64,000 bases of DNA from Promethearchaeota archaeon (GCA_013375495.1 JABXKC010000001.1:372001-436000), one strand, 5' to 3'; shown: positions 35,842-45,400, numbered from the stretch's first letter. Notes: generated by a model not told the origin, from the sequence alone. A program made the numbers and translations.

Positions 35842-36201
35842 TTAACCACAACAACTTGTGTTTGATTCGGTGCCCTCAGGGCCGCAAGCACAACTATTAA
35901 TATCTTTGTTCCCTGATTTGGTATTTTTAGCATTTGCTCTCGCGTTCCAAAGGCAACCACATCCCTTCTTTTCATTCATGATGATCGCATTTACAGGACA
36001 ATTCCGTTTGCAAGCACTGCACTCGGTACAAAGCTCAGGATTTTTAATGTCATACTTTCCAGTTTCGAGAGGTTGAGGAAGTCCAAATGGGCACACTTCT
36101 CCACATAATCCGCAACCATTGCATAGGTTTTCGTTTATGAATATCTTAAAATCCTTTATAGATAATTTATCCAAACTAACTTTAAATTCCGATTGTGTCA
36201 T
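35842..36201 (-). CDS. hgcB: HgcB-type 2[4Fe-4S] ferredoxin with Cys tail
   Basis: A 119-residue ferredoxin with two cluster motifs, C27-x2-C30-x2-C33-x3-C37-P and C58-x2-C61-x2-C64-x3-C68-P. After the second motif comes GCGC (C81, C83), then C104, C106 and a terminal CC (C117-C118). Known HgcB has one cysteine just after the second cluster and a C-terminal cysteine pair used to bind Hg and reduce the HgcA corrinoid, so the layout matches. It begins 53 bases after the HgcA-type gene. SD GAGGTATGTATA precedes ATG. Other tailed ferredoxins exist, but the neighbour makes HgcB the best call. Confidence 0.82.
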   Translation of the reverse strand: MTQSEFKVSLDKLSIKDFKIFINENLCNGCGLCGEVCPFGLPQPLETGKYDIKNPELCTECSACKRNCPVNAIIMNEKKGCGCLWNARANAKNTKSGNKDINSCACGPEGTESNTSCCG

Positions 36202-36254
36202 TATACATACCTCTAATATATCAATTTTCTTTTATTTTTTTGTATTATTAATTA

Positions 36255-37931
36255 TTACAGTAAAATGATTCCAACTGTTATTGAAATCAAACTAATTGTT
36301 AACAAAATTTTGTTTATGAGACTAAAAATTGGATATTCCTCCTGAATTTCACTAGGGCTCGTAGCCATCGTGTAGCCACTTAATGACATTGTTGAGAAAA
36401 ATGAAATCCAAAAGAAAAATGCGACGCAGCAAAGCATATAGACCAATGATTTATGAAGGAAATACGTTAAAGCTCCGAGAGCAATAGAGTTTAATGATCC
36501 AAAGAAAATCCCTTTATATATAAATCTCCGAGTAAATTTAGATATAGGAAATAAAAATGTTATTAAAAAATTCGAGATTATTATCCAAAGTAAGATTTCG
36601 CCAGTCCACCATAATTTATCGAACACCCCAATCAGATTTAGTATAAAGGATATTAAGAACAAAGCCACTAAAGGCAATAGGAATATTTTCCTCAGTAGGA
36701 AGGTCGTGTGAGTAATAAATCCACGGAAACGATGTTTTAACGTAAATCTAGCAAGCTTCATACTATCTGGTTTTCGAGTAGGTCTATTTTTAATAAATTC
36801 AGGTAAGTCTTTAGACCAGACGGGTCCAAACACCGCTCGAAAGGGGAAATCATTAGATTTTTTTGGTAATTCTGGAGTAGCTACACCTCCCGCAGAAAGT
36901 TGAGGAAGAATTAATGTTTTTCTTTCAGTTATTTCATTTAATCCAGTAGCTTCAACTGCTTCTATTAATTGATTATTCCCAAAGTCGTTTCCTCTTGCAG
37001 CACACCACACATTTATCCCATTGGAATCAACGCATAACACCCAGGCGTCAAGACCTTTTAGATCTCTCATTACTTTAATAAAAGTAAATTCATAGTTTGC
37101 GGTAACAATTATAGGAGAGGTTTTGTCAGGATTCCCCGATTTGTAAAGCCCAGGATCAATCGGAACAAGATCAACTTGTCCGGTATAAATGCAACGATAG
37201 ATTCTTAACTGTGATTTGATACCCTTAAATTTTTTTGGTTCGGGTCGATAATATCCCGGTTCGTTTGTTTCTTTATCATCAACCTTGACTAATTCGAGGG
37301 CTTGAATAGTTCCATGTTTCCAATCCTTATTTGTATTTATTTTAAATCCAATTGGTCTGATATATCTGAAGAACCATTTCAAGAGAAAAGTGCTTCGTAA
37401 TTTAAGTCGCTTAAGCTTTTTTTTATATCTCCATCGTTTTATTTTAAAGATGAGTTTCCAAAAACCATTTGGAACAAATTCTGCTGCGATTAATAAGCTA
37501 CCATGTGGTTTTAATACTTTCCAAGCATTTCTAAGAAAAATTTGTTGTTCAAAAGGTCGAAGTTCTGATAACATAAAAGTACTGACTACCAAATCTTGTG
37601 AATTAGCTTCTACTGGCAGGTTGGAAAACGATCCAGTTTGATATAAAAGCGAACCTTCATTTAAATCAGAAGGGTAGTTCTGCATGGCGTAGTTGATCAT
37701 TTGAAAATTAATATCTATCGCTGTAACATCGTTTCCTTTTAACGCCATTTGAGAGGCGAGATTACCAGTTCCGCATCCAACTTCTAGGATAGATTTAGAC
37801 GCACCAACTCTATCAAGTATCCATTCTCTAACTTCTAGGTTTACACCCTTTGTAAGTGCTGTGAATTTAGAGTCATAACTATCGGGCTCCTCCTCCAGTT
37901 TACGCATATATACTACTGCCGTTACTATCAA
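36255..37931 (-). CDS. hgcA: SAM methyltransferase fused to HgcA-type corrinoid membrane protein
   Basis: Residues 1-215 are a UbiE-like class I methyltransferase (EVGCGTGNL at 50-58, DVTAIDIN, LKPHGSLLIAAE). Residues about 240-410 match the HgcA cobalamin domain: SPIIVTANYEFTFIKVMRDL in part, GINVWCAAR with the lower-ligand Cys310, QLIEAVEATGL, LPQLSAGGVATPEL, VFGPVW. The usual NVWCAAGK reads NVWCAARG here. Five membrane helices fill 425-558, the fourth ending SFFSTMSLSGYTM, as in HgcA. HgcA transfers a methyl group from corrinoid to Hg(II). ATG 37907 is an alternative start to TTG 37931; SD is poor for both. Annotation practice names similar methyltransferases CpaM (from memory). Confidence 0.88.
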   Translation of the reverse strand: MIVTAVVYMRKLEEEPDSYDSKFTALTKGVNLEVREWILDRVGASKSILEVGCGTGNLASQMALKGNDVTAIDINFQMINYAMQNYPSDLNEGSLLYQTGSFSNLPVEANSQDLVVSTFMLSELRPFEQQIFLRNAWKVLKPHGSLLIAAEFVPNGFWKLIFKIKRWRYKKKLKRLKLRSTFLLKWFFRYIRPIGFKINTNKDWKHGTIQALELVKVDDKETNEPGYYRPEPKKFKGIKSQLRIYRCIYTGQVDLVPIDPGLYKSGNPDKTSPIIVTANYEFTFIKVMRDLKGLDAWVLCVDSNGINVWCAARGNDFGNNQLIEAVEATGLNEITERKTLILPQLSAGGVATPELPKKSNDFPFRAVFGPVWSKDLPEFIKNRPTRKPDSMKLARFTLKHRFRGFITHTTFLLRKIFLLPLVALFLISFILNLIGVFDKLWWTGEILLWIIISNFLITFLFPISKFTRRFIYKGIFFGSLNSIALGALTYFLHKSLVYMLCCVAFFFWISFFSTMSLSGYTMATSPSEIQEEYPIFSLINKILLTISLISITVGIILL

Positions 37932-37948
37932 CCTTTTCTAAGGTAAAT

Positions 37949-39067
37949 TTACTTTGAATTTGATTCAGATTTCCAGAAACCTCGTTTTTCTAGGAATTTT
38001 CCAAGATATACGATTGCAAGCATAACAGGTACTTCCCAAAATAAGCCCATTGTAGTTCCCAGAGCTGCTACGGAACCAACTCCATACATAGCGACAGCTG
38101 TTGCTATGGCAATTTCAAAGTGACTTGAGGAACCGATAATTACAGTGATAACCGCCTCTTTATACTTCATTTTGAAGATTTTAGTAATAAAAACATTGTA
38201 AGCAACCACTATAACAAAACCTACTAAAAGTGGAATTGAGACTAGTAGCAACAAATCAGGATAATGTAGAAGAGCATCACCGTTTAGGGAAAATAAAACA
38301 ACTAAAGTCGTCAACAAAGCAACAATTGAAATCATCCCTACAAATGGTTTGAAGCTATCATCAAACCACGATAATCCTTTCGAAGTGATGATTAACCTCT
38401 TGCTTACTATCCCTAGTAATAAAGGAATACCAATGAAGAATATTAAAGAGATTAACAATAACCACGGATCAACCGTAATCCCGGGCGTGAGAATATTTTG
38501 AATACCAGTTAATAAAGAAACCATTCCTACGTACAAAAAGATTATTGTTATCGTATTTAAGCTTGTATTTACTACATTTTGTTCTTGATTACCCTTCGCC
38601 ATCCACCCCCAAACTAAAACCATAGCCGTACAAGGGGAACTCGAGAGTAAAATTATCGCAACTTTTAATTGTTGTATATCTGCATCTGTACCAGGTAGAA
38701 ATATATTAATCATCGCCAAACCCACAAAAGGAGCGACGAGCCAATTAGAAACCAAAGTTAAGATTATTGGTTTTGGATTTCTACGTAACTTCTTTAATTC
38801 TGATGCTTGTAAATTCAACATCGCGGGGTACATCATTAAAAATAAACATACCCCAATTGGTATAGAAATACCTCCAACTTGTAAAGAATTTATCGTTTCG
38901 CCTATCTCTGGTACAAACTGGGAGAGAATTAAACCAATGATGATACAAAGTACCACCCATACAGGAAGAAGCTTTTCGAAGTAGTTAATCTTTCTTGATT
39001 CCTGTCTTGCTTCTTCTGATTCATTCAAACTGTCTATTGTCTTACTTTCAATATCTTCTTCAACCAT
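37949..39067 (-). CDS. acr3: arsenite efflux permease ACR3
   Basis: A 10-helix efflux carrier for As(III). After a charged 25-residue N-terminus come LLPVWVVLCIIIGLILSQ, GVCLFLMMYPAMLNLQ, LLSSSPCTAMVLVWGWMAKG with the conserved helix-4 cysteine that binds arsenite, and SSSHFEIAIATAVAMYG, GLFWEVPVMLAIVYLG. About 372 residues, normal. ATG 39067 is chosen over TTG 39076. It starts 6 bases after the DUF166-like stop and ends 17 bases before the HgcA-type gene, so all are one transcript. Confidence 0.94.
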   Translation of the reverse strand: MVEEDIESKTIDSLNESEEARQESRKINYFEKLLPVWVVLCIIIGLILSQFVPEIGETINSLQVGGISIPIGVCLFLMMYPAMLNLQASELKKLRRNPKPIILTLVSNWLVAPFVGLAMINIFLPGTDADIQQLKVAIILLSSSPCTAMVLVWGWMAKGNQEQNVVNTSLNTITIIFLYVGMVSLLTGIQNILTPGITVDPWLLLISLIFFIGIPLLLGIVSKRLIITSKGLSWFDDSFKPFVGMISIVALLTTLVVLFSLNGDALLHYPDLLLLVSIPLLVGFVIVVAYNVFITKIFKMKYKEAVITVIIGSSSHFEIAIATAVAMYGVGSVAALGTTMGLFWEVPVMLAIVYLGKFLEKRGFWKSESNSK

Positions 39068-39072
39068 ATTTA

Positions 39073-39798
39073 TCAATTAAGTTTTGAATTTTCTTTTCTA
39101 ATTTTATATTCATTTTTAATTTTATTAATAAATTGTTTGAGATTATCATCAAAGTTGAGGTATCTCTCGCTTGGAATGCCATCAAAAAGAGATACTAGAT
39201 GAATGATTCCTGCGACTTCTTTATCGCATGTTTTTCCAAACCTCGGGGCTCTACATTCGTGGCAAACGCTTAAGGCAAAACTTTGAAGGTTTTCTTCATT
39301 AAATTGTTTGTGAATTAAAAATCTAGCCCCCGCTTCAGAAGAGCCACATAAAGAAGACCTTTTTACTTCAATTTCTTCGACAAAACCACTTTGATTAATG
39401 ATAGTATTGTATATAGGATTGCCATAAAAACGAGTGAATAGATCTATCTCATCGATCCCAGTATTATTTTCTAAAGAACACATTGTGGGAGCATGTATTA
39501 CATGGGAATTCAATTTCTTAGTTTGCTCGTAAAGACCATAACCCGGTAAAACACCAAGAATTAATGGTTTTTGTAGTTCTGCTAATTGAGTTATTATATC
39601 TGGATGACGAAGATAAGAAATATACAAATCACAATCTGGGATACTCATCTCTACATCGTCGTCTAATATAATATTAAGCGGTATATCAGGAACCTTTATC
39701 CAAAAAGCCTTAAATCTTTTTTTGATATTCTCAAAAGCTCTTTCACCATACTTTCCATCTGAAATTACCCCAACCCTTAGATTATAGGATTCATCCAT
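39073..39798 (-). CDS. DUF166-like protein
   Basis: A 241-residue soluble protein. The opening RVGVISDGKYGERAFENIKK and the later RHPDIITQLAELQKPLILG and CSLENNTG resemble the archaeal DUF166 family, whose function is unknown. Cysteines include APTMCSL, SSLCGSSEAGAR and SVCHECRAPRFGKTC, enough to bind a metal or cluster. It is the first gene of the acr3-hgcAB transcript and divergent from arsR, so it belongs to the arsenic/mercury regulon. Confidence 0.6.
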   Translation of the reverse strand: MDESYNLRVGVISDGKYGERAFENIKKRFKAFWIKVPDIPLNIILDDDVEMSIPDCDLYISYLRHPDIITQLAELQKPLILGVLPGYGLYEQTKKLNSHVIHAPTMCSLENNTGIDEIDLFTRFYGNPIYNTIINQSGFVEEIEVKRSSLCGSSEAGARFLIHKQFNEENLQSFALSVCHECRAPRFGKTCDKEVAGIIHLVSLFDGIPSERYLNFDDNLKQFINKIKNEYKIRKENSKLN

Positions 39799-39866
39799 AA
39801 TTTCTCAAGTAATCATGTTATTTATGATGGAAGGTTGAGATACAATATTATACTTCAAATTTAAGG

Positions 39867-39940
39867 TTATCGATTTGAGTAATAATGGAGCTTTAAATCC
39901 TATAAATTTATATTTATCGATTTATTCATTATATATATAC
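39867..39940. promoter_or_regulatory. arsR/acr3 divergent promoter with direct repeats
   Basis: The 170-base region 39799-39968 between the divergent genes contains TTATCGATTT twice in the same orientation (39867-39876 and 39914-39923). The second lies between TATA-like boxes TTTATATTTA and ATATATATAC (39929-39940) serving arsR. These are candidate ArsR sites, so the repressor could close both directions at once. Confidence 0.45.
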
Positions 39941-39968
39941 GAGAGAGATATTTAAAAATTGGGACCAT

Positions 39969-40361
39969 ATGAAGCAAAAAAGAGCTCAAGAAATTAAGAA
40001 GATGTTGTGTGCCTGTGAAAATTGCTCAAATTCAAATTCTGATTTCGATAAATTACTAAAATTGGGTAAGAAATTAGAAGAGAATAAGAATTTAGATGTC
40101 ATAGAAAGATTCACATCTGCGATCGCATCCAAAGAGAGATTGATCATTATAAATGCTTTGAAGGGACAGGATAGGTGCGTTTGTGAGTTAGAGACGATAT
40201 TGAATAAATCGCAATCAACGATATCTCACCATTTAAGAAAGTTAGTTTCTACCGGGTTAATTGAAGGATATAAAAGGCAGAAATTCACCTACTATCATCT
40301 ATTTAAAGAAGAATTGAAACATAACTTAACAACTTTTAATCAAGTTTTAACTTTGGAATAA
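39969..40361 (+). CDS. arsR: ArsR-family thiol-sensing repressor
   Basis: A 130-residue winged-helix repressor. The core has LIIINALKGQDRCVCELETI with the CVC metal-binding pair in helix 3, then QSTISHHLRKLVSTGLIEG. An additional N-terminal CACENC pair could complete an As(III) or Hg(II) site. Trivalent metal binding should release it from DNA. It is divergent from DUF166-acr3-hgcAB. ArsR-like regulators next to hgcAB are known in sulfate reducers. Confidence 0.92.
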   Translation: MKQKRAQEIKKMLCACENCSNSNSDFDKLLKLGKKLEENKNLDVIERFTSAIASKERLIIINALKGQDRCVCELETILNKSQSTISHHLRKLVSTGLIEGYKRQKFTYYHLFKEELKHNLTTFNQVLTLE

Positions 40362-40528
40362 TTTTTTCATGTCCACTTTTTAGAATTAATTCCTATAGAT
40401 TGTATCAATATCCTCAAAAACTAATAATCTATAAATATTAAATTTAATAGCTTAAATGGACATTTTGATAATAATTCTTATTAAGAAATATCAAAAAGAA
40501 ACATAAATAAGAAAAGAGGAAAAATAAG

Positions 40529-40777
40529 ATGCCACTACCAGTCCCAGATACTGAAGAATCAATGTCAGAGTGTAGAAAGTTCTGTGGTCCTTGCCCTTCT
40601 TTCAAACCAAATAAACTTAACGAGTTTGAACCACATGCGCTTTTTTGTTCTCGAGGAAAATCTGAAAAACCAGTTTCAGAAATTGAAAACAAAGGTTGTA
40701 GTTGTTTTGGATGTGGGTTATTCTCAAAGTACCAATTAGAGAAAGGATATTTCTGTATGCCTGAGAAATTAGGCTAA
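40529..40777 (+). CDS. DUF2769-like cysteine-rich protein
   Basis: An 82-residue protein with ten cysteines: MPLPVPDTEESMSECRKFCG start, CPSFKPNK, LFCSRGKS, KGCSCFGCGLFSKYQL and GYFCMPEK. This is the DUF2769 pattern of small metal-binding proteins of unknown function in archaea and anaerobes. SD AGAGGAAAAATAAG precedes ATG. It follows arsR by 167 bases and may belong to the metal-response region. Confidence 0.8.
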   Translation: MPLPVPDTEESMSECRKFCGPCPSFKPNKLNEFEPHALFCSRGKSEKPVSEIENKGCSCFGCGLFSKYQLEKGYFCMPEKLG

Positions 40778-40903
40778 GACGAAATTGTTCTATATCCAAA
40801 GCAAATTAATTAATAATTTCATGGTAATTCAGATTAAGGATTATTTCCTTTTGGGTATATCATAAATATTTTAAATAAGGTGATTTAGACACAAAAAGCC
40901 TTC

Positions 40904-40914
40904 TTTTTTTTTTT
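40904..40914 (+). terminator. T-run terminator after the DUF2769 gene
   Basis: A run of 11 T in the 332-base gap 40778-41109. No gene was seen in the rest of the gap, which must contain the promoter for the following SMC operon. Confidence 0.4.
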
Positions 40915-41109
40915 CCTTTTATACTCTTATAAAATTATCGACTCTCTTTATTTAAATTAAATATCTCTACATAATCAGTTAATTAAGAAGTAAAACGACT
41001 GATTTATGAGATATAAAAGTATGTATTATTGTCGGGAGATAACCTATCGCTAAATATTTATGTGATAATTGTCTTGAAAATAATGTTTAAAAAAATAAAT
41101 ATCAGATAG

Positions 41110-42399
41110 ATGATATTCTCTATGGAAGATAAAGATAACGATATGGAATTCTCTAAATACTATCGGTTAATTGCACCAAATGAAATTGACATTGATAGGG
41201 AGGAAATTTTTTATCGAGATAAGTATAACGATATTATTAATTATTTAAAAATTATGTTAACCAACCATGAGGAATCGACCGTTCAGAGTTATAATAAATT
41301 TATTCAGCCAAGAGGTGCTATTTTAATCAATATTAAGTCCGGTACGGATATTGATGATTATTTAAAACTAATTTCTAAAAATTACTATCTAAATTTTTAT
41401 GAATTGAATCAAGAAGAAATCAGTAAGGAGCCTGAGGAGTTTTTTAATAACTTTACACCTATTTTAGAAAGCCTAATACATGTTTTGGAATCAGATAAGA
41501 ATAAGATGGTTAATCATGTAGAGGAATCTCAATTAACTGAAGATCAACAGAAAGAAAGTAGAATAAAAGGGATATTATTAATTAATCAAGAGAATTTTTC
41601 CAACATTAAATTAAAAGATAGGAATTTCTTAGAACATTTTGCAATTTCCTTTAAAAATAAGAAGGAAATATTGAAAAATGGAATGATCTTAATCTGGATT
41701 AATAATAACATTAAAGAAATCGAAGTAAATTCCAGATTTATTTTTGAAGTCTTTGATCTTTTCATAAAAATCCCCCTTTTAGATAAGATCGAGAGAGAAA
41801 CGATTTTTAGGAACTTTTCAGAAAAGAATCCAAAAATCGTATTTGATATTAAAACACTAGTAGATTTCACAGTTAATTGGGAAATAAAGGATATAAATCA
41901 ATTGCTGAAAGTGGGTATCTTTAAACATTTTCTTAATTCCGAATTAAACGATACAAGTAATGAAATCACAGACGGATTGATTGAATTAATAGAATCGGGA
42001 GAATTTATCCCTTCCATTTCTCATGACGAGGTAAGATTGGATTTTTCGAATGATAAGGTTATTGAAAATCAAAACTCGTTAAATAAGAGATTCATGAAAG
42101 GAGGAGAAACAGGAATGACAGTTAATAAATCGCCTGAGATTCTTAATGAAATAAAACAAGAAAGGTATTCAGAATTTATGCTTAACCAACTATATGAAAA
42201 CGCAGTTTCTAAGAATTATAATGAACTTTTACTCATTATTGATAAAATAAATAAGCAGGAACTGTTAGAAGAAAATGATAGAAAACTACTAGCTAAATAT
42301 GCTTTTATTCTAAACGATAGTCCAAAAATGGCTCAAATTAATTTAGAAAAGGCAAAAAAACGTATAGATAATTTAAAGCGAGCTTTTGGAAAACAATAA
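41110..42399 (+). CDS. degenerate AAA+ (pseudo-ATPase) protein
   Basis: A 429-residue protein that follows the FtsH/Cdc48/Vps4 AAA order but without catalytic residues. QPRGAILINIKSGTDIDDYL (67-86) stands where the Walker A PPKGvLLyGPPGTGKT should be, so the lysine is lost. A hydrophobic strand IKGILLINQEN replaces Walker B, NGMILIWINNN is like sensor 1, and SRFIFEVFDLFIKIPLLDKI resembles the RPGRFD...I.vPLPD arginine-finger and lid region. The C-terminal 90 residues are helical and charged. It is 18 bases before the smc start, so probably co-transcribed. The AAA reading is from motif order by eye. Confidence 0.6.
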   Translation: MIFSMEDKDNDMEFSKYYRLIAPNEIDIDREEIFYRDKYNDIINYLKIMLTNHEESTVQSYNKFIQPRGAILINIKSGTDIDDYLKLISKNYYLNFYELNQEEISKEPEEFFNNFTPILESLIHVLESDKNKMVNHVEESQLTEDQQKESRIKGILLINQENFSNIKLKDRNFLEHFAISFKNKKEILKNGMILIWINNNIKEIEVNSRFIFEVFDLFIKIPLLDKIERETIFRNFSEKNPKIVFDIKTLVDFTVNWEIKDINQLLKVGIFKHFLNSELNDTSNEITDGLIELIESGEFIPSISHDEVRLDFSNDKVIENQNSLNKRFMKGGETGMTVNKSPEILNEIKQERYSEFMLNQLYENAVSKNYNELLLIIDKINKQELLEENDRKLLAKYAFILNDSPKMAQINLEKAKKRIDNLKRAFGKQ

Positions 42400-42406
42400 T
42401 ATTACG

Positions 42407-42412
42407 GGTGAT
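42407..42412 (+). promoter_or_regulatory. Shine-Dalgarno GGTGAT deciding the ACG start of smc
   Basis: GGTGAT complements the 16S rRNA end (AUCACC) and is 5 bases before ACG 42418. The same motif and spacing is used for ATG at the HEAT gene (29511-29516 then 29505). Confidence 0.6.
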
Positions 42413-42417
42413 AAAGT

Positions 42418-45400
42418 ACGGCTACTTCCTCTAAAAAAAAGGTAAATGATAATCGTGAAAAAGAACATAGCGAGAATGGTATATTTCTTCGCAAAGTTAT
42501 TTTAGAGAACTTTTTATCTTTTCAAAGAGACGAAGTAGATTTTTCAAAACAACAAAACCAAGATCCTCCTCGATTCATTTTAATCATTGGACCGAACTGG
42601 AGCGGGAAAACATCAATTTTTCAGGCTATTAAATTTGCCTTAGGAAGTAATGAAAGAGATGAACGTTATAAAAAGTGGTCTGATTTTATTAGAAACGGTC
42701 AAGCTCATGCAATGGTTGAACTTCATATTCAGTACCATGGTGAAATCCTTAAAGTAAGAAGAACTGTAATAAGAGGAAAATCTCCTTTTTTTGAAATTCA
42801 ACTTAACCATGACCAGAATTTTAAAAAAGTTCATGTAAACGAAATTCAAAAGCTTATTACTGAACTAGATATTAATCCCGACAATCAATTCGCGTTTGTG
42901 AGTCAAGGGAAAATCGATGCAATTAAAAATTTAAAACCTATCGAGTTATGTTCATTTTTAGAAGAAGGTATAGGGCTTAAAGCCCTCAGAAAGGAGATAC
43001 TTCAACAAAAAAAAGGTGTTTTATCTTTAGATATAGAATTTCAATCATTAGTAACTCGAAAAAATACATTAAATTTTAACTTGGATCTGTTAGCACCGAA
43101 GTTAGTACGGCTTAACGAGAAAAAAAAAATATTAGATATTAGAAAAAAATATACTGATGAATTGTTATGGGCTAATAAGGATGTTTTACAAAAAGAAATT
43201 GAGAAACTGGAGTTATCATTCAAGGAGAGCCAAAACAAAATAAACTCTATAACCAAGAAAGCTGAAAAATACCGGAGTTTAATTAAAGAAAATGAAAGAG
43301 TAATTTTTGAAATAGATGATAACCTCAATAGTTTATCAAAAAAAACGGGAGAATTAGAATATAAAAAAAAAGAACTTGTAAATAAAATTGACGCTTGGCA
43401 GAAAGAAAAAATAACAGCAAAACAAGAATTAGATAAGTTATCAGCAAAAGTATCCGAAATCGAAAAGGTTGTAGATAAATTTAGCAACCAAAAACAAAAC
43501 TTGGAAAACGAAATCAAAATAGTAAAAAGAAAGAAACAATCTATAAAGAGCGACAATGATAAATTGATTAAAGAGCAAAATGATCTTATAAGAAAGATCA
43601 AAGAGAATGAAGCTTTCTTAGTAAAATATAACAATTTAACCACGGAAAAAGAAGACCAATTAAGAACTATCCAAGAGAATAAAAACAAAACTGAAAACAT
43701 CAATAAAGACATCAACGATATATTTCAGAGTTTGATGGACATTGACCACAAACTAGAAAAAAATAAATGGTTCTTAGAAAATCCCTCAAACGATTTATTG
43801 AAGCAACTAGACGCAAATCTAAAGAGTGTTACCGTAAAATTACTAAAATTCGGAGCTGAAATCGAGCAATTAGAACACGATAAATCGAAAAAGATACAAA
43901 AGTTTAAAGTATTACAGACAGCATTAAGAGAACGAAAAATTGTACTTTCTCCAAATATCAATATTCTCAAAGAAGAAATTAAGAAAAGGGAACTGGATGA
44001 TAGAGTTAAAGGCCCGATAATCGAGTATTTAAAATATGACGACGAATTAAGCTACGCAATTGAATCTGTTCTAGGAGAACGACTACTTAATAGTTTTATT
44101 GCGAGCGATTGGGACACTTTAAATTATTTAGAGAGATTAAAAAAGAAGTATAATGCCTATTGCAATATTTATATTCCAAAGAAGGTACATATTAATCCCT
44201 TTCCAAAAATTTCAGCCGCAGGAGTAATAGGTTATTTAGCAGAATTAATTAAAATTATTGACGACGATGTAAACGTTCAAAAAGTTATTTATTCGAAAGT
44301 TAAAAATTGCCTTGTTGTTAAAGATAATCTCTCTGCAAAAGAACTTTATAAAACAAACGCTTTCAAGGGCAAGTGTGTGACACTACAAGGTAAACAGATT
44401 ATTTCATATAAGTATGTATATGAGAGCCCCCATATAAAGCGACTTAAAGGTTTATTAAGCGCAGGGACTCAAAAGGAACAATCTGAACTGCTAGAAAAAG
44501 AAATTAAATCGTTAAATGATAAAATATTAGAAGTAAAAGTGAATCAAACAAAACTTGATAAGGTGCAGGGTGAGATTTTTAGGAAAAAAGAATCGTTTAC
44601 TGACCTTTTGTTCAATTTCAAGCAAAAAAAAAGGTTAACTTCAAAAAAAAATCAATTATATAATCAAATCTATTCTTTAGAACAAAAAAGTGGAGAAATT
44701 AAAGAATTCGTCAAAAATCTCACGAAAAAAATCAAAGATTTTGAATCTCAAAAAGATCCAGAATTCTTCGATTGGAACAATAGAATAAAGGATATTCCAA
44801 ACGAATTAAGTAATTTAAACAATGAGTTAAAAAAATGGGATAAAAAATTAAATGAGAATCTAGAGTTATTAAAGGAAATCAATGAAAATATAAATTTTAA
44901 TGAAAATAATTTAAGCATAGTCAAACTAAATTACGACACGAAAAAATCTGATTTCCAGAAGTCAGATAAAAAAGCTTTTGAAATTTACAGAAAATTAGAA
45001 AATTTAGAAGATGAGATTTTATCTATTAATACAAAAATCTCTGAATTGCAGGATAGAAAATTAATAACCCAGAAAGAAAAGAGCGAAATAGATAAAGCTC
45101 ATATTCAAGTAAAACTAAGTTTAGAACAAGAACTTTTTAAGCAATCTTCATTACAACATGAATTAGGGATAAAGAAAGAAGATCTAAAACGCATTTTATC
45201 TGAAATTGGGCAGTTTATTAGGGAGGAAAAAATCGTAATTCGCCCTGTAGAAGATATTAATAAAGATATACTAAAAATTGATAAAGAACTTTTAAATTAT
45301 TTAGATGTTGACAATTCACTTCTAATTGAAAAAGAACAGATTATTACAGGTTTGAAAGAAATTACAAAAAATCAGAAAGAAATAGAAAGAGATATTAAGG

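Noticed and set aside
36255..37931. Reading the corrinoid domain as CdhD (acetyl-CoA synthase corrinoid subunit)
   Set aside because: NVWCAA, the order after it and five C-terminal membrane helices belong to HgcA and not to soluble CdhD.
43041..43715. Long antisense frame inside smc
   Set aside because: Its composition mirrors the coiled-coil coding strand (Ser/Leu/Phe-rich) with no start signal.
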